A DNA stretch of 64,000 bases. It comes from Flavobacteriales bacterium (GTDB lineage: Bacteria; Bacteroidota; Bacteroidia; Flavobacteriales_D; Sanyastnellaceae). The notes under the pieces were generated by a model. The model made no database searches and was not told the DNA's origin. It saw nothing but the letters and a program-made list of their open reading frames with translations. Position 1 is the stretch's first letter. Every line of letters starts with the position of its first letter. Positions 10,320 through 22,105 of the stretch are shown here, one piece after another. Where the stretch lies: contig JAKVAX010000003.1 of the NCBI GenBank assembly GCA_022447625.1, forward strand, positions 271,337-335,336, written 5' to 3'. Position numbers and translations under genes: made by a program.

Positions 10320-10946
10320 ATGAGGCACGGCAAGAAATTTAACCACCTTGGTAGAAAGACCGCTCACCGTAAAGCAATGCTTTCGAACATGGCTTGCTCT
10401 TTGATCGAGCACAAGCGGATCAACACTACAGTGGCTAAAGCAAAGGAGCTTCGTAAATACGTTGAACCTTTGATCAATCGCTCGAAAGTGGATTCAACCC
10501 ACTCTCGTCGTGTAGTATTCAGCTACTTGAATAACAAGCACGCTGTTACTGAACTATTCCGCGAAATCGCACCTAAGGTGAATGACCGTAACGGTGGATA
10601 CACTCGTATCATCCGCACTGGTCACCGTCTAGGAGATAGCGCTGATATGTGTATGATCGAACTAGTTGATTTTAACGAGATCTACGGACCAGAAGAGAAG
10701 AAGAAAAGTACACGCCGCTCTCGTCGTGGTGGTGCGAAGAAGAAAACTGAAACTTCTGCAGCAGCGGCTGTTGAAGCTGTTGAAGAAGTAGCTACAGAAG
10801 CTACGGAAGCAACAGAAGAGGCAGCAAATGAAGCTACAGAAGCAGTTGAAGCAGCAGCAGATGCAGCTACAGATGCAGCCGATGAGGCTACTGACGCAGC
10901 TGATGATGCCGCAGAAGACAAAAAAGATGAAGAAAAGAAAGACTAA
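10320..10946 (+). CDS. rplQ: 50S ribosomal protein L17 (bL17) with long acidic Ala-rich tail
   Basis: A 208-aa protein, whereas typical L17 is about 120-130 aa. Residues 1-125 are normal L17 ([20 protein letters not shown]). A basic stretch is followed from about residue 143 by some 60 residues made almost only of Ala, Glu, Asp, Thr and Val in EATEA/DAADEA-like steps, then a Lys/Glu/Asp end. The tail is translated in frame without a break and is followed at once by a terminator. Its function is unknown; extended L17 tails are known in this phylum. Confidence 0.96.
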   Translation: MRHGKKFNHLGRKTAHRKAMLSNMACSLIEHKRINTTVAKAKELRKYVEPLINRSKVDSTHSRRVVFSYLNNKHAVTELFREIAPKVNDRNGGYTRIIRTGHRLGDSADMCMIELVDFNEIYGPEEKKKSTRRSRRGGAKKKTETSAAAAVEAVEEVATEATEATEEAANEATEAVEAAADAATDAADEATDAADDAAEDKKDEEKKD

Positions 10947-10976
10947 TCTTTCATCCTTCTAATCATACTTGAAAAA

Positions 10977-11004
10977 GGGAAAGCCTATTGGTTTTCCCTT
11001 TTTT
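10977..11004 (+). terminator. Rho-independent terminator after rplQ
   Basis: A 9-bp stem gggaaagcc / ggttttccc (one G-T pair) with loop tatt is followed by six T residues. It closes the long ribosomal-protein transcript before carA. Confidence 0.85.
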
Positions 11005-11071
11005 GTAACCTGCTGATTTCTTGTGGATATCTTATCCCATGAATCGCCCAGAACGCAAAAACCTTTCACAT

Positions 11072-11079
11072 TATCTTTG
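11072..11079 (+). promoter_or_regulatory. Candidate -7 element for carA-eno
   Basis: TATCTTTG matches the Bacteroidota -7 consensus TAnnTTTG and ends 5 bases before the carA ATG, after a terminator. I found no clear TTTG element at -33. If this is the -7 box, the transcript would start at or near the A of the start codon, that is, be almost leaderless. Confidence 0.45.
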
Positions 11080-11084
11080 CCCAC

Positions 11085-13495
<2,411 letters not shown>

Positions 13496-13524
13496 TTAAC
13501 AGAGAACATTCCAATAAATACTCG

Positions 13525-13557
13525 AAAAGCGATTCCATTCCGGAATCGCTTTTTTTT
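13525..13557 (+). terminator. Rho-independent terminator after eno
   Basis: An 8-bp perfect stem gcgattcc / ggaatcgc with loop attcc, extended by AAAA/TTTT, is followed by eight T residues. Confidence 0.9.
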
Positions 13558-13584
13558 AGTTTGGCACTGTCCAAACTCTCAACG

Positions 13585-15753
13585 ATGAAACAACTAACAC
13601 TCTTAATCGGTGCCTTGATGGTATGTCTATCGATCAACGCCCAACTCCAAAACGGTGATTTCGAAAACTGGACCACCTCCTCTGATTTTGACCAGCCAGA
13701 CGTAGGTCTGAATGCTTGGCTTGATTCGAACTACGAAACCTTCTTTTCAGGTGGCGTAGTTTCGGTATCAGAAATCGAAGGAGTAAGTGGATCGGCCTTA
13801 CGCGTGGAATCTACAGAGATTGAAGGTGAGACTTTAGGCGGATTTGCCATTTGGGGAGCCCCACCGTCAGGTGAAGAACTAATCTTCGAAAACGGATTCC
13901 CATTTACTGATAACACGGTAACCCAGCTGAGCGTTGATATGCGCTACAGCACAAACATCCTGTCACCTGGAATCATTATTGTGCAGTTCAAGTTCGAAGG
14001 CGCCCCCGCGGGTGCTGGAAACCTTGGAGCAGGTACTTACTATTTCCCCATCACTGGTGAGCAACTCACTTGGGAAACCATGACCTTCGATATTGACCCA
14101 GAAATCGGGACGGATATCGATGAATGTGTCATTGCCTTCGCCTCGAATAATCTTGTAGATGATATGGCGCCTCTTTTTGCCGGCGACTTTCTTGAGATTG
14201 ATAATGTAGAGTTCGTGGGTGCGATGCAAGAAATCCCCGGAGGTGATCTTGACAATTGGATCCCGGCACTGTCTGGGGTCACTCCTGATGATTGGGAGGT
14301 GGCAGTGAGCCCCTTGGTTTCGTTCTCTGAACAAACAACGGACGCCAGTGAAGGTGATTTCGCTGTGAAGATTAATACGGTAGAAAATGACGGAGAGGCA
14401 AACGCTAGCTTCATTTACCAAGGCGATGTTCTAGATGATCAGATTACGCCGTCCATTCCAACGGGTGACAACTTCTACGGGATCTCTTTTGACTACAAGT
14501 ACAACGTGCTTCAAGATGATACTGCGGCAATGTTCGTGGTGATGAGTGAAGTAGAGAATCCGGAACCTCAAGACATGATCTTTGAGCTTGTCCTCCTCGA
14601 ACCACAGGCGAATTACGGTACATACATTGCTGACTATTCTGATTGGCTTGAGTTTATTGACCTGAACTACGTGACTATTGTCTTCACGTCATCATATACT
14701 GACGATGATGGTTTCAATGTTCCTCAAGCTGGTAGCGAGCTCTTTGTCGATAACGTCCAGTTCTTGAATGGAGATGGAGAAGGTTGTGGTTTCGATGAGA
14801 GTATTGTCCAAGGCGAGTCGCTAATCCTTTGTCCTGGAGTGATCGAATTGATATCGGTTCCTGATACCTATGATAGCTACCAATGGTACCGCCAGCCTAC
14901 ATTCGGAGGTGAAGTTGAGCTGCTTGACGGTGAAACAACCTACATGTTGCAGGTGGATGCTTTCAACTTTGCAGTATACGACGTATGGTGCGAGGTGACA
15001 CTTGATGGATGTACTGAGGCAAGTAGCTCCATCGCCATTGATGGTTGGGCCTTCGTGCCAACAGTTGTAGCAAGCAACGAAACAGAGATCTGCGAAGGCG
15101 AAAGCACAACATTGACCGCTCAGGGAGCGCAAGGTACAGTGGTTTGGTATCAAGATGGAGTGGAGATCATGGGCACATCTGGCAATACCCTAGAGGTGAC
15201 GGAATCGGGAACTTACGTGGCTGAGATATACCCTGATCTTTGTCCTGAAACAGCATTGAGTAGCGGGGTAGGGCCTACCATTACTGTGAACCCTGCACCA
15301 GATCCAGAGATCTTCCAAGGATTGGCAGGAATCAGCTGTGTTGATGGCGAAGGAAATTTCGATGCGTTCGAATCTTATGAATGGTATGTGGATGGAATGC
15401 TTCTCGAAGGTGAGGAATTCGAGGAGGGAACCATTTCTCCGCCGCAAGACGGTAATTACACCGTTGTAGTGACGAACGATTTTGGCTGTGAAGCTGAGTC
15501 AGACCCGCTCTTCTCTAACTCTGTTGAAGAACAGTTCTTAATCAGCATCGAGCTCTACCCATCGCCTGCTACGGATATCTTGAACGTGGTAATCGACCGC
15601 CAAACGAATTATCAAATCCTTGATGCTCAAGGACGATTGATCGCGCATGGTCAGTTAATGTTTGGAACTACGGCCATCGATGTCTCGCCCTTGGCTCAAG
15701 GAAATTACTTTATGAAAGTTGAGCAGACGGTTGCTCGATTTGCAGTGAAATAG
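13585..15753 (+). CDS. Secreted protein with T9SS type A sorting domain
   Basis: The start chosen is the ATG at 13585, giving 722 aa beginning with a signal peptide (MKQLTLLIGALMVCLSINAQ). An in-frame TTG at 13561 would put a poor extension in front. Two similar beta-sandwich units begin LQNGDFENW and GGDLDNW, as in carbohydrate-binding-like domains, followed by Ig/PKD-like segments with paired cysteines. The last 75 residues are a type A sorting domain (IELYPSPATDILNVVID ... LAQGNYFMKVEQ). It should be exported by Sec, then T9SS, and anchored at the surface. The substrate is unknown. Confidence 0.85.
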   Translation: MKQLTLLIGALMVCLSINAQLQNGDFENWTTSSDFDQPDVGLNAWLDSNYETFFSGGVVSVSEIEGVSGSALRVESTEIEGETLGGFAIWGAPPSGEELIFENGFPFTDNTVTQLSVDMRYSTNILSPGIIIVQFKFEGAPAGAGNLGAGTYYFPITGEQLTWETMTFDIDPEIGTDIDECVIAFASNNLVDDMAPLFAGDFLEIDNVEFVGAMQEIPGGDLDNWIPALSGVTPDDWEVAVSPLVSFSEQTTDASEGDFAVKINTVENDGEANASFIYQGDVLDDQITPSIPTGDNFYGISFDYKYNVLQDDTAAMFVVMSEVENPEPQDMIFELVLLEPQANYGTYIADYSDWLEFIDLNYVTIVFTSSYTDDDGFNVPQAGSELFVDNVQFLNGDGEGCGFDESIVQGESLILCPGVIELISVPDTYDSYQWYRQPTFGGEVELLDGETTYMLQVDAFNFAVYDVWCEVTLDGCTEASSSIAIDGWAFVPTVVASNETEICEGESTTLTAQGAQGTVVWYQDGVEIMGTSGNTLEVTESGTYVAEIYPDLCPETALSSGVGPTITVNPAPDPEIFQGLAGISCVDGEGNFDAFESYEWYVDGMLLEGEEFEEGTISPPQDGNYTVVVTNDFGCEAESDPLFSNSVEEQFLISIELYPSPATDILNVVIDRQTNYQILDAQGRLIAHGQLMFGTTAIDVSPLAQGNYFMKVEQTVARFAVK

Positions 15754-15766
15754 CAGTTGGGTGCAT

Positions 15767-15782
15767 CCCCGCATGCGCGGGG
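15767..15782 (+). repeat. Small GC-rich palindrome (REP-like)
   Basis: CCCCGC-ATGC-GCGGGG forms a perfect 6-bp stem just after the stop codon at 15753 and before the large terminator hairpin. It is much richer in GC than the surroundings. No second copy was seen in this window. Confidence 0.5.
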
Positions 15783-15805
15783 TCGGCCTGCGCCTCCAAG
15801 TACGC

Positions 15806-15890
15806 AAAAGAGACCTTGTAATGGTATTGGGCTCCGGTGGTTCCCTTCGGTCCACCTCCTCGCTCCAACCATTACGAGGTCTCTTTTTTT
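15806..15890. terminator. Large bidirectional hairpin between convergent genes
   Basis: The arms AAAAGAGACCTtGTAATGGT and ACCATTACgAGGTCTCTTTT pair over about 18 bp with a matching bulge position. They enclose about 45 bases that can fold further (TTGG/CCAA, GGTGG/CCACC). A-tract and T-tract flank both sides. It lies between the convergent genes at 13585-15753 and 15918-18299, so it probably ends transcription in both directions. It is far larger than a normal terminator. Confidence 0.75.
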
Positions 15891-15917
15891 ACGTGCTTTC
15901 CGTCTCCGTCCTTGCAC

Positions 15918-18299
15918 TTAGTGCTTGATGAATTCAAGACGCTCTCCTTCATCAGTAACGAAGAAGTAAACCCCAGCACTCAATTCTTGGACATGGATCG
16001 TACCATTGATCTTTCCGCTCATGACCAAGGCTCCAGAGGAATCTAGAATCTCAAACTGCTGCCCCTGATTCCCAGAGACGAGAATCTCTGAAGTCACCGG
16101 ATTCGGGTAAAGCTGGAAGCGTTCCGCGCTAGCGTCAAGAACGGAAACCTCACCTGTTTGATAAGCCCAGGCATAGTCACCTGAACCTTCAAATTGGAAG
16201 TCGATGTAGCCCTGGTAATTTTCGTCGTTACCTTGAGTATTGACGTCAAAGGTCTCCACCAACTGCCATGGCATGCCAGGTACGGGACGATATACCATCA
16301 CCAAACTATCCTCTGATAGATTGGCATTATCCATCTCCTCGAAGAAAATGGGGTCGTAGTAGTTGTTCGCATCAGGGTTACCGTAAAAGCGAGCTCGACA
16401 TTCCATATCAAGTGCGTCATTCTCTGCATAGATGGTCCAGAATCGATCACTAGCCAAAGAGTACTCGGGTTGACCAACTGGATCATCAGCACCAGTCCAG
16501 TGGTTCTCAATACGGATGAAGTAGTCGCCTTCGGTTTCAAGGTCAATGCGCATTTCAGCAAATCCGAAGTCAGTGATACCGTCATCAACGATACGCTCTT
16601 CCCCCAGGCATGCTTGATTGAGTTCGTCGTTTCTATTAACCGTAATGAGGCCAGGAGCCTCATCCAAGTTCAAGGTGAGCATCACTGGATCCGCACCAAC
16701 CAATACCACTTCTTCTACAACTTCATCTCCTTGTTCAATGGAGACAGTCACCGGCACATTCTCACAGTAGTCAGGACTGTAATGCAAGAACTGAGCGACT
16801 GTTAAGTCTAATACATAGCTGCCGTTGTCGTCCGTGAGCGTTCGTTCAGTGATTCTGAATTCGGGGAAACCTTCTTGGAAGACCCAACCATCAAAGAAGG
16901 CTGTCATATCGCTATCGGTTTGAGGATCTAGAAAATCACGCAAGTTCTCTGTAGAAACCGCTTCAAACTGATAAGTCTCCAGGAAGTCTGTCATCAGTTC
17001 GAAGTAATCATCTCCCATGAAGGTGCGCATGGTGTGAGCGATATCAGCTCCTTTGTTGTAGACGTGATCTCCATACGTGTGTTCATGTCCAATGCCTGAA
17101 ACTGGCAAGCGCTCACCGTCGTTCATGTGTGCATACTGAAGTACATCCTTGTGGTTGTCTTTGACATAGTCGATGTATGAGTCATACCCTTCCAGTGACT
17201 CCAAAAAGAGCGCTTCACAGTATGAGGCCATACCTTCATTGATCCACATGTCTTCTTGTGTTGAGCAAGTAACCAGATCACCCCACCAGTGATGAGCGAG
17301 TTCGTGTGCCATGAGGGTTTGACTACCCAGCCCGCCGTTCGCAGCAAATTCTGGATAGGCAATGTTCGTAGCATGCTCCATCGCACCCGAGGCAAATGGC
17401 ACCAAAACGTATCCAATACGCTCCCAGCGGTAAGGACCATAAGCTTCCTCAAACCCATCCAAACAAGGAATGAGATTCTGGAATGAGGTCAGCATGTTGG
17501 GAATATTACCTGTTTCCGCAACAAGCCAGATGGGAATTTCTTCTCCCGTAGTGCTACTGAAAGTCAATTCTTCATGCGTGTAATCACCAACCGCAAAACT
17601 TGCCAAGTAACTTGGAATCGATTCAGCAAGCTCCCAAGTGGTGAGGAGACTATCTGGACCTACTTCTAGCGTTTCTGTGCGCAAGCCTCCGGAGTAGGCT
17701 GTTCTACCCTCATTTGTTAAGACGTGAACGGTATAGGTAGAACGTTCCACAAAGTTGTCGAAGCAAGGGTGCCAAACACGACCATAGCTGTGCGGGTCTC
17801 CTTCAAAACCAACCCCTAGATTGAATACATGATCTAGTTGCCAGTAAACACCTCCCCATCCGGAAGCATCTGTCAATGGGGTGCCTGAATAGTAAATGTC
17901 GGCAGTGACTTGATCTCCTGTATTGAGGATGTTCTCAGTGAAGAGCACCAGGGTTTGGTTCGCTTGATCGGTAGTGATCATATTCCCATCGATAAAAGCA
18001 CTGTCTACCGTAAGGCCTTCGAGGTCGAATACAAGACGGTCTGTACCATCTTGCAGCACATCAACTAAGATAGAGGCATGTGCTTTCAGCAACTGCAGGT
18101 CCCATTCTGTAACATCGAGGCTAAGCTCTGTATGGATGAGATTGAGAGAATCGCTTCGCGAGGCATCAGCTGGCAGTGACTTCAAGTCATGTTGACAATG
18201 GTGATGACAGCGATACGGTCCTTGAAACGTTGATTGCACTTGACCCCAACCTAGGAGGGCTGAGAACAGAAAGAGTGAAGAAATTATAGTTTTGATCAT
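15918..18299 (-). CDS. Secreted M1-family aminopeptidase with T9SS type A sorting domain
   Basis: Starting at the ATG at 18299 gives 793 aa with a signal peptide (MIKTIISSLFLFSALLGWGQ); the frame is open further upstream but without sense. The zinc site is intact: HELAHHWW at residues 332-339 with the third ligand Glu355 in MWINEGMAS. The usual GxMEN exopeptidase motif reads GAMEH here, a variant seen in secreted Bacteroidota M1 enzymes. The C-terminus (QLYPNPVTSEILVSG ... LSAGVYFFVTDEG) is a type A sorting domain. It probably trims peptides outside the cell for nutrition. Confidence 0.92.
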   Translation of the reverse strand: MIKTIISSLFLFSALLGWGQVQSTFQGPYRCHHHCQHDLKSLPADASRSDSLNLIHTELSLDVTEWDLQLLKAHASILVDVLQDGTDRLVFDLEGLTVDSAFIDGNMITTDQANQTLVLFTENILNTGDQVTADIYYSGTPLTDASGWGGVYWQLDHVFNLGVGFEGDPHSYGRVWHPCFDNFVERSTYTVHVLTNEGRTAYSGGLRTETLEVGPDSLLTTWELAESIPSYLASFAVGDYTHEELTFSSTTGEEIPIWLVAETGNIPNMLTSFQNLIPCLDGFEEAYGPYRWERIGYVLVPFASGAMEHATNIAYPEFAANGGLGSQTLMAHELAHHWWGDLVTCSTQEDMWINEGMASYCEALFLESLEGYDSYIDYVKDNHKDVLQYAHMNDGERLPVSGIGHEHTYGDHVYNKGADIAHTMRTFMGDDYFELMTDFLETYQFEAVSTENLRDFLDPQTDSDMTAFFDGWVFQEGFPEFRITERTLTDDNGSYVLDLTVAQFLHYSPDYCENVPVTVSIEQGDEVVEEVVLVGADPVMLTLNLDEAPGLITVNRNDELNQACLGEERIVDDGITDFGFAEMRIDLETEGDYFIRIENHWTGADDPVGQPEYSLASDRFWTIYAENDALDMECRARFYGNPDANNYYDPIFFEEMDNANLSEDSLVMVYRPVPGMPWQLVETFDVNTQGNDENYQGYIDFQFEGSGDYAWAYQTGEVSVLDASAERFQLYPNPVTSEILVSGNQGQQFEILDSSGALVMSGKINGTIHVQELSAGVYFFVTDEGERLEFIKH

Positions 18300-18510
18300 A
18301 AGGTTCAAACTGGAATCCTGAATATACACAGATGTCAAGTATAGCGGGCTTCGCAGGGGATGTAATGTTGATTTCCTTTCGTGAACAATGTGAAGATGCT
18401 GACGGTTGTTTGAAAAAAAATCACTTGTCGGGTAGGGGGTTGCGATGCAAGCTTGTATTAACCACAGTTGGAAACCCATACTGAACGAAACTGACGTATT
18501 TTCTAAATGA

Positions 18511-18518
18511 TAGATTTG
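18511..18518 (+). promoter_or_regulatory. Candidate -7 element
   Basis: TAGATTTG fits TAnnTTTG and lies 36 bases before the ATG at 18555, in the divergent region 18300-18554. No good -33 TTTG was found at the right distance, so support is partial. The rest of that 254-base region shows nothing else recognisable. Confidence 0.35.
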
Positions 18519-18554
18519 CGATCCGTCAATGTGGGTGAGGTAAATTGAATTCCT

Positions 18555-20081
18555 ATGAAACCTTCTACGGAGTTATTTGATCTTATTAAATCGCTTTCTA
18601 AAAGTGAGAAGCGATTCTTCAAGCTTTCATCTTCACTGCAAACAGGGGAGAAGAACTACCTGAAGATTTTTGATGCTATCGATAAGCAATCTGAATACGA
18701 CGAAGGTGCGATCAAGCACGCTTTCCGAAACGAGACCTTTATCAAGCACTTCCCTTCGGAAAAGAATCACCTCTACAAATTGATCCTAAAAAGCTTGCGT
18801 GCTTACCACTCTGATAATTCAGTGAGCTCGGTACTAAAGCAGGAGATCAAGAACATCGAAATCCTGTACAACAAGGCCCTATTCAAAGAGTGCAACAAAT
18901 TCTTGATGCGTTCGAAGAAGATGGCCATTGAGCACGAGAAGTTCTACTACCTCTTCGAGCTCATTAGTTGGGAAAAAATGTTGCTTGAAGAGGCACTGGA
19001 AGATGGTCAGTTTACCAAAGACCTTGATACTTTGATCAAAGAAGAACAAGAAGTCATCGAGAAGTTGAGAAACCTCGCTGCTTACCACGTTCTATACTCG
19101 AAGATCAACTATGTATTCCGCAGCGGTGGATTTGTACGAAACGAAGACGATCGCAGCCTAGTAGAGGAGATCAAGAACCATCCACTAATCAAAGGAAAGA
19201 ATACTGCGTTGTCGCAGCGAGCGGCTACGATCTGTTACTATACACAAGGATTCTGTAATCTGGCAAACGGTGATTACGATACAGCACAGTTGAAATTCAT
19301 GCGTGTGAAGGAAATCCTTGACAAATCACCACACATTCGCCGTGATCTGGCGAAGCGCTATGTGCGCACGCTAAGTAATATCATCAGCTGTCAGATCGAC
19401 CAAGGGAACTACGCCGATGCTCGTGAAATGACAGAAGAGTTGAAATCAGTCAGCAAGGCGAAAGGGTTTGGAAGTACAGATGTTCAAGTGTCAATCTACA
19501 AAGACACGAACATTGCCGAATTAAAGGTGTGTCACTTCACAGGAGAGTTTGAAAAAGGACTCGCCTTGGTGAACGAGATCGTTGAGGGAATGCACAAGCA
19601 CGAAGGAAAGCTTCACAAGGAGCAAGTACTTAGCTTCTACTACCAGATCGCGTACATCTATTTCGGAGCCGGTTTGTACAACAAGTCGTTGTTCTGGATA
19701 AATAAGGTATTGAACGATAACGAGAACACGTTACGTCAAGATATTTACAGCTATGCGCGTTTATTCAATCTAGTCATCCACTACGAGCTAGGAAACTTCG
19801 ACCTGCTCGAGTACATCACCAAGTCTACGCAACGCTACCTCAGCAAGCGTAACCGTGATTACCAACTCGAGAAATTGGTGATTGAATACATGCGTAAGTT
19901 CATCCGCGCGAACAACGTGGTTGAGAAGAAAGACTTATTCTCTGAATTCCGTTCAGAGCTGGATCAAGTGATCCAGGGACCAGAACAAAAGATCGTTCTT
20001 AAATACTTCGACTTTATGAAGTGGGCAGACAGCAAGATCGAGAATGCTACGTTTGCTGAGACTGTAAGAAAAGCGATCTAA
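18555..20081 (+). CDS. Conserved helical protein of unknown function
   Basis: A 508-aa soluble protein with no signal peptide or membrane segment. It begins MKPSTELFDLIKSLSKSEKR and is almost wholly alpha-helical, with spaced Tyr/Ala/Leu patterns that suggest TPR-like superhelical repeats from about residue 90 to 480. I recognise it as a protein kept in many Bacteroidota but know no assigned function. It stands alone, flanked by a divergent gene and a bidirectional terminator. A scaffold or regulatory role is only a guess. Confidence 0.8.
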   Translation: MKPSTELFDLIKSLSKSEKRFFKLSSSLQTGEKNYLKIFDAIDKQSEYDEGAIKHAFRNETFIKHFPSEKNHLYKLILKSLRAYHSDNSVSSVLKQEIKNIEILYNKALFKECNKFLMRSKKMAIEHEKFYYLFELISWEKMLLEEALEDGQFTKDLDTLIKEEQEVIEKLRNLAAYHVLYSKINYVFRSGGFVRNEDDRSLVEEIKNHPLIKGKNTALSQRAATICYYTQGFCNLANGDYDTAQLKFMRVKEILDKSPHIRRDLAKRYVRTLSNIISCQIDQGNYADAREMTEELKSVSKAKGFGSTDVQVSIYKDTNIAELKVCHFTGEFEKGLALVNEIVEGMHKHEGKLHKEQVLSFYYQIAYIYFGAGLYNKSLFWINKVLNDNENTLRQDIYSYARLFNLVIHYELGNFDLLEYITKSTQRYLSKRNRDYQLEKLVIEYMRKFIRANNVVEKKDLFSEFRSELDQVIQGPEQKIVLKYFDFMKWADSKIENATFAETVRKAI

Positions 20082-20102
20082 CGAAGAGATAAACCTGCAA
20101 AG

Positions 20103-20131
20103 AAAAAGTCCCGCACAAGCGGGACTTTTTT
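20103..20131. terminator. Bidirectional terminator
   Basis: Perfect stem agtcccgc / gcgggact with loop acaa, preceded by five A and followed by six T. It serves the gene ending at 20081 (+) and the operon ending at 20153 (-). Confidence 0.88.
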
Positions 20132-20152
20132 ATGTCTTTGTGTTTCGTTCGA

Positions 20153-22102
20153 TTACTGATTCATTACCGTGAATTCAGTTCGACGGTTGTCTTGGTGTTG
20201 ATCTTCTGTACAATCAACGCCATCAGAACAGTTGTTCAATAAACGCGTTTCTCCATATCCACGAGAGATCAACATTGATCGACGAACTCCTTTGCGAACC
20301 AAGTATTCAGATACCGCTTTTGCACGACGCTCTGAAAGCTGCTCGTTGAAGTAGTCACTACCACGTGAATCACAGTGTGAACCAATCTCTACTTTCAAAT
20401 CAGGGTTGTCTTTCAACAGCTTCGCAACGTAGTCAAGGTAAGGCTGTGCATCCAGACGAATATCCCACTTGTTGTAGTCCCAGTGGATGTTTGGGATCTC
20501 GTAAGGCTTGTTCGGATTCATTCCTTTAGGGTAACCATTACCGTCGCCGTTACCATCGCCATTACCAGCAGTTCCATCAGGGTTGCTGAGTTCAAGTAGG
20601 GCGAGGTTCACATCGATGTTATCTCCATTTGGCTTGTTTTTCGTAGACACCTCTTCGTTGATTGAGAAGTATCCTTCCTTCTCTGCGCGGATGCGGTAAT
20701 CCTTTCCAGGCAGAAGATCGAGTTCAAACATTCCAACGTCGTCAGAGTAAATGATCTCTTCCGTACCATCGGTGAGGTTCGTAATGATGATTTTCGCTCC
20801 TTCAATAGGGTTTCCACTCGTCTGAGAAGTAACCAATCCGTCAAGCGTAAAAATCTGCTCTGTTTCTTCGAATGAGTAGATTTGATCATTTCCTGAACGA
20901 TCTGATGAGAAGTAACCAAGATCGCTTCCGTCAATGAACGAAATAGCGAAATCATCCGCCGCAGTGTTCATTGGGTAAGGAAGGTGGAATGGTCCGTTCC
21001 AGTTTCCTCCTTGGTGCACGCTGTACATCATGTCAAGACCACCGAGTGTCTCATGTGCGTTCGAAGAGAAGTACAAGCTATCGTCAGAACGTAGTGAAGG
21101 GAAGAGTTCGTTTCCTGGTGTGTTCAATTCACTTCCTAGGTTTATTGGCTTTTCCCAAACGCCTTGATCGTTCATGGTCGTCTTGTAGAGGTCCATACCA
21201 CCAAAGCCACCTTGCAGATCTGAAGAGAAGTATAGTGTTTTCCCATCTGCCGATAGCGCAGGATGAGCGTACATGTAGTTCTCATCACAGAAGGGCAAGA
21301 GTTGCGGTTCTGACCACTTTCCTTCTCCATCCTTCGAAGAGATGTACAGTTGAGTTACGTTGATTTCTTCCGCATTGGCAGACAGACGACTCTTGCGCTC
21401 GTAGTTCGATCGCGTCAAGATCATCGTTTGCTGGTCATCAGAAACAACAGCGATACCATCGTGATACTTGTCGTTCACTTCTTCTACTGGTTGAGGGTTA
21501 CCGATCGTTCCATTAGAAACGTCAGCGAAGTAGAGGTCTGTAAACTTCAATCCCGTGTACTTGTCTTCTTCTCCCGTTCCTTCTTTCTCGGCACTGAAGT
21601 AGATTCCAGAACCGAAAGCGAAAGGTGCATATGCTGCATCCATCCCAGTAGAAAGAGGTTTGATATCGAAACGAGAAGAGTCTGCTTTGTACTCCTCGAT
21701 GCGACGACAAGAAGAACGAAGAGCTTGAGCTACTTCGTTTCCTGGCTCACGAGAGAGGATGCCATCGAAGATCTCTTCCGCGTTAGCGTAATCACCAGTA
21801 GCCATCAAAGCGCGACCATAGTTGATACGATCTTCATCCGTATTTGACGGATTACTAGCTAAAATAACATAGGTTTCTACAGCAGAAGCGAACTGATTTG
21901 TTTCAAGGTAAGATGCAGCTAATGCGCGACGTCCTTCTTCATCATCAACTTTGGCCAGACCTCTTTCGAGATGGTCAATAGCGTCAGTGTAGCGAAGCTC
22001 ATCGTAAGCCTGCAATCCATCTTTGATACTAATCTTAGCACAGGAAGCTAAGAGAAGTACTCCTAGAACGAGTAGCGTACTTTGAAATAGTGACTTGTTC
22101 AT
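20153..22102 (-). CDS. PorE-like OmpA-family lipoprotein (T9SS-associated)
   Basis: A 649-aa lipoprotein with lipobox LLLASC (Cys21). Domain order is the one described for PorE: TPR region (about 28-150), PD40/WD40-like beta-propeller (about 170-430), carboxypeptidase-regulatory-like fold (about 435-510, GLVTSQTSGNPIEGAKI) and OmpA peptidoglycan-binding domain (about 545-649, with IGSHCDSRGSDYFNEQLSERR). PorE ties the T9SS to peptidoglycan. It starts 3 bases after the sprF/porP-like gene and ends the adhesin operon, so it is more likely a dedicated paralog than the core T9SS copy. Confidence 0.88.
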   Translation of the reverse strand: MNKSLFQSTLLVLGVLLLASCAKISIKDGLQAYDELRYTDAIDHLERGLAKVDDEEGRRALAASYLETNQFASAVETYVILASNPSNTDEDRINYGRALMATGDYANAEEIFDGILSREPGNEVAQALRSSCRRIEEYKADSSRFDIKPLSTGMDAAYAPFAFGSGIYFSAEKEGTGEEDKYTGLKFTDLYFADVSNGTIGNPQPVEEVNDKYHDGIAVVSDDQQTMILTRSNYERKSRLSANAEEINVTQLYISSKDGEGKWSEPQLLPFCDENYMYAHPALSADGKTLYFSSDLQGGFGGMDLYKTTMNDQGVWEKPINLGSELNTPGNELFPSLRSDDSLYFSSNAHETLGGLDMMYSVHQGGNWNGPFHLPYPMNTAADDFAISFIDGSDLGYFSSDRSGNDQIYSFEETEQIFTLDGLVTSQTSGNPIEGAKIIITNLTDGTEEIIYSDDVGMFELDLLPGKDYRIRAEKEGYFSINEEVSTKNKPNGDNIDVNLALLELSNPDGTAGNGDGNGDGNGYPKGMNPNKPYEIPNIHWDYNKWDIRLDAQPYLDYVAKLLKDNPDLKVEIGSHCDSRGSDYFNEQLSERRAKAVSEYLVRKGVRRSMLISRGYGETRLLNNCSDGVDCTEDQHQDNRRTEFTVMNQ

Positions 22103-22105
22103 AGT

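Noticed and set aside
10682..10921. Ala/Ser-rich frame antisense to the rplQ tail
   Set aside because: It is the mirror of the low-complexity tail and has no independent support.
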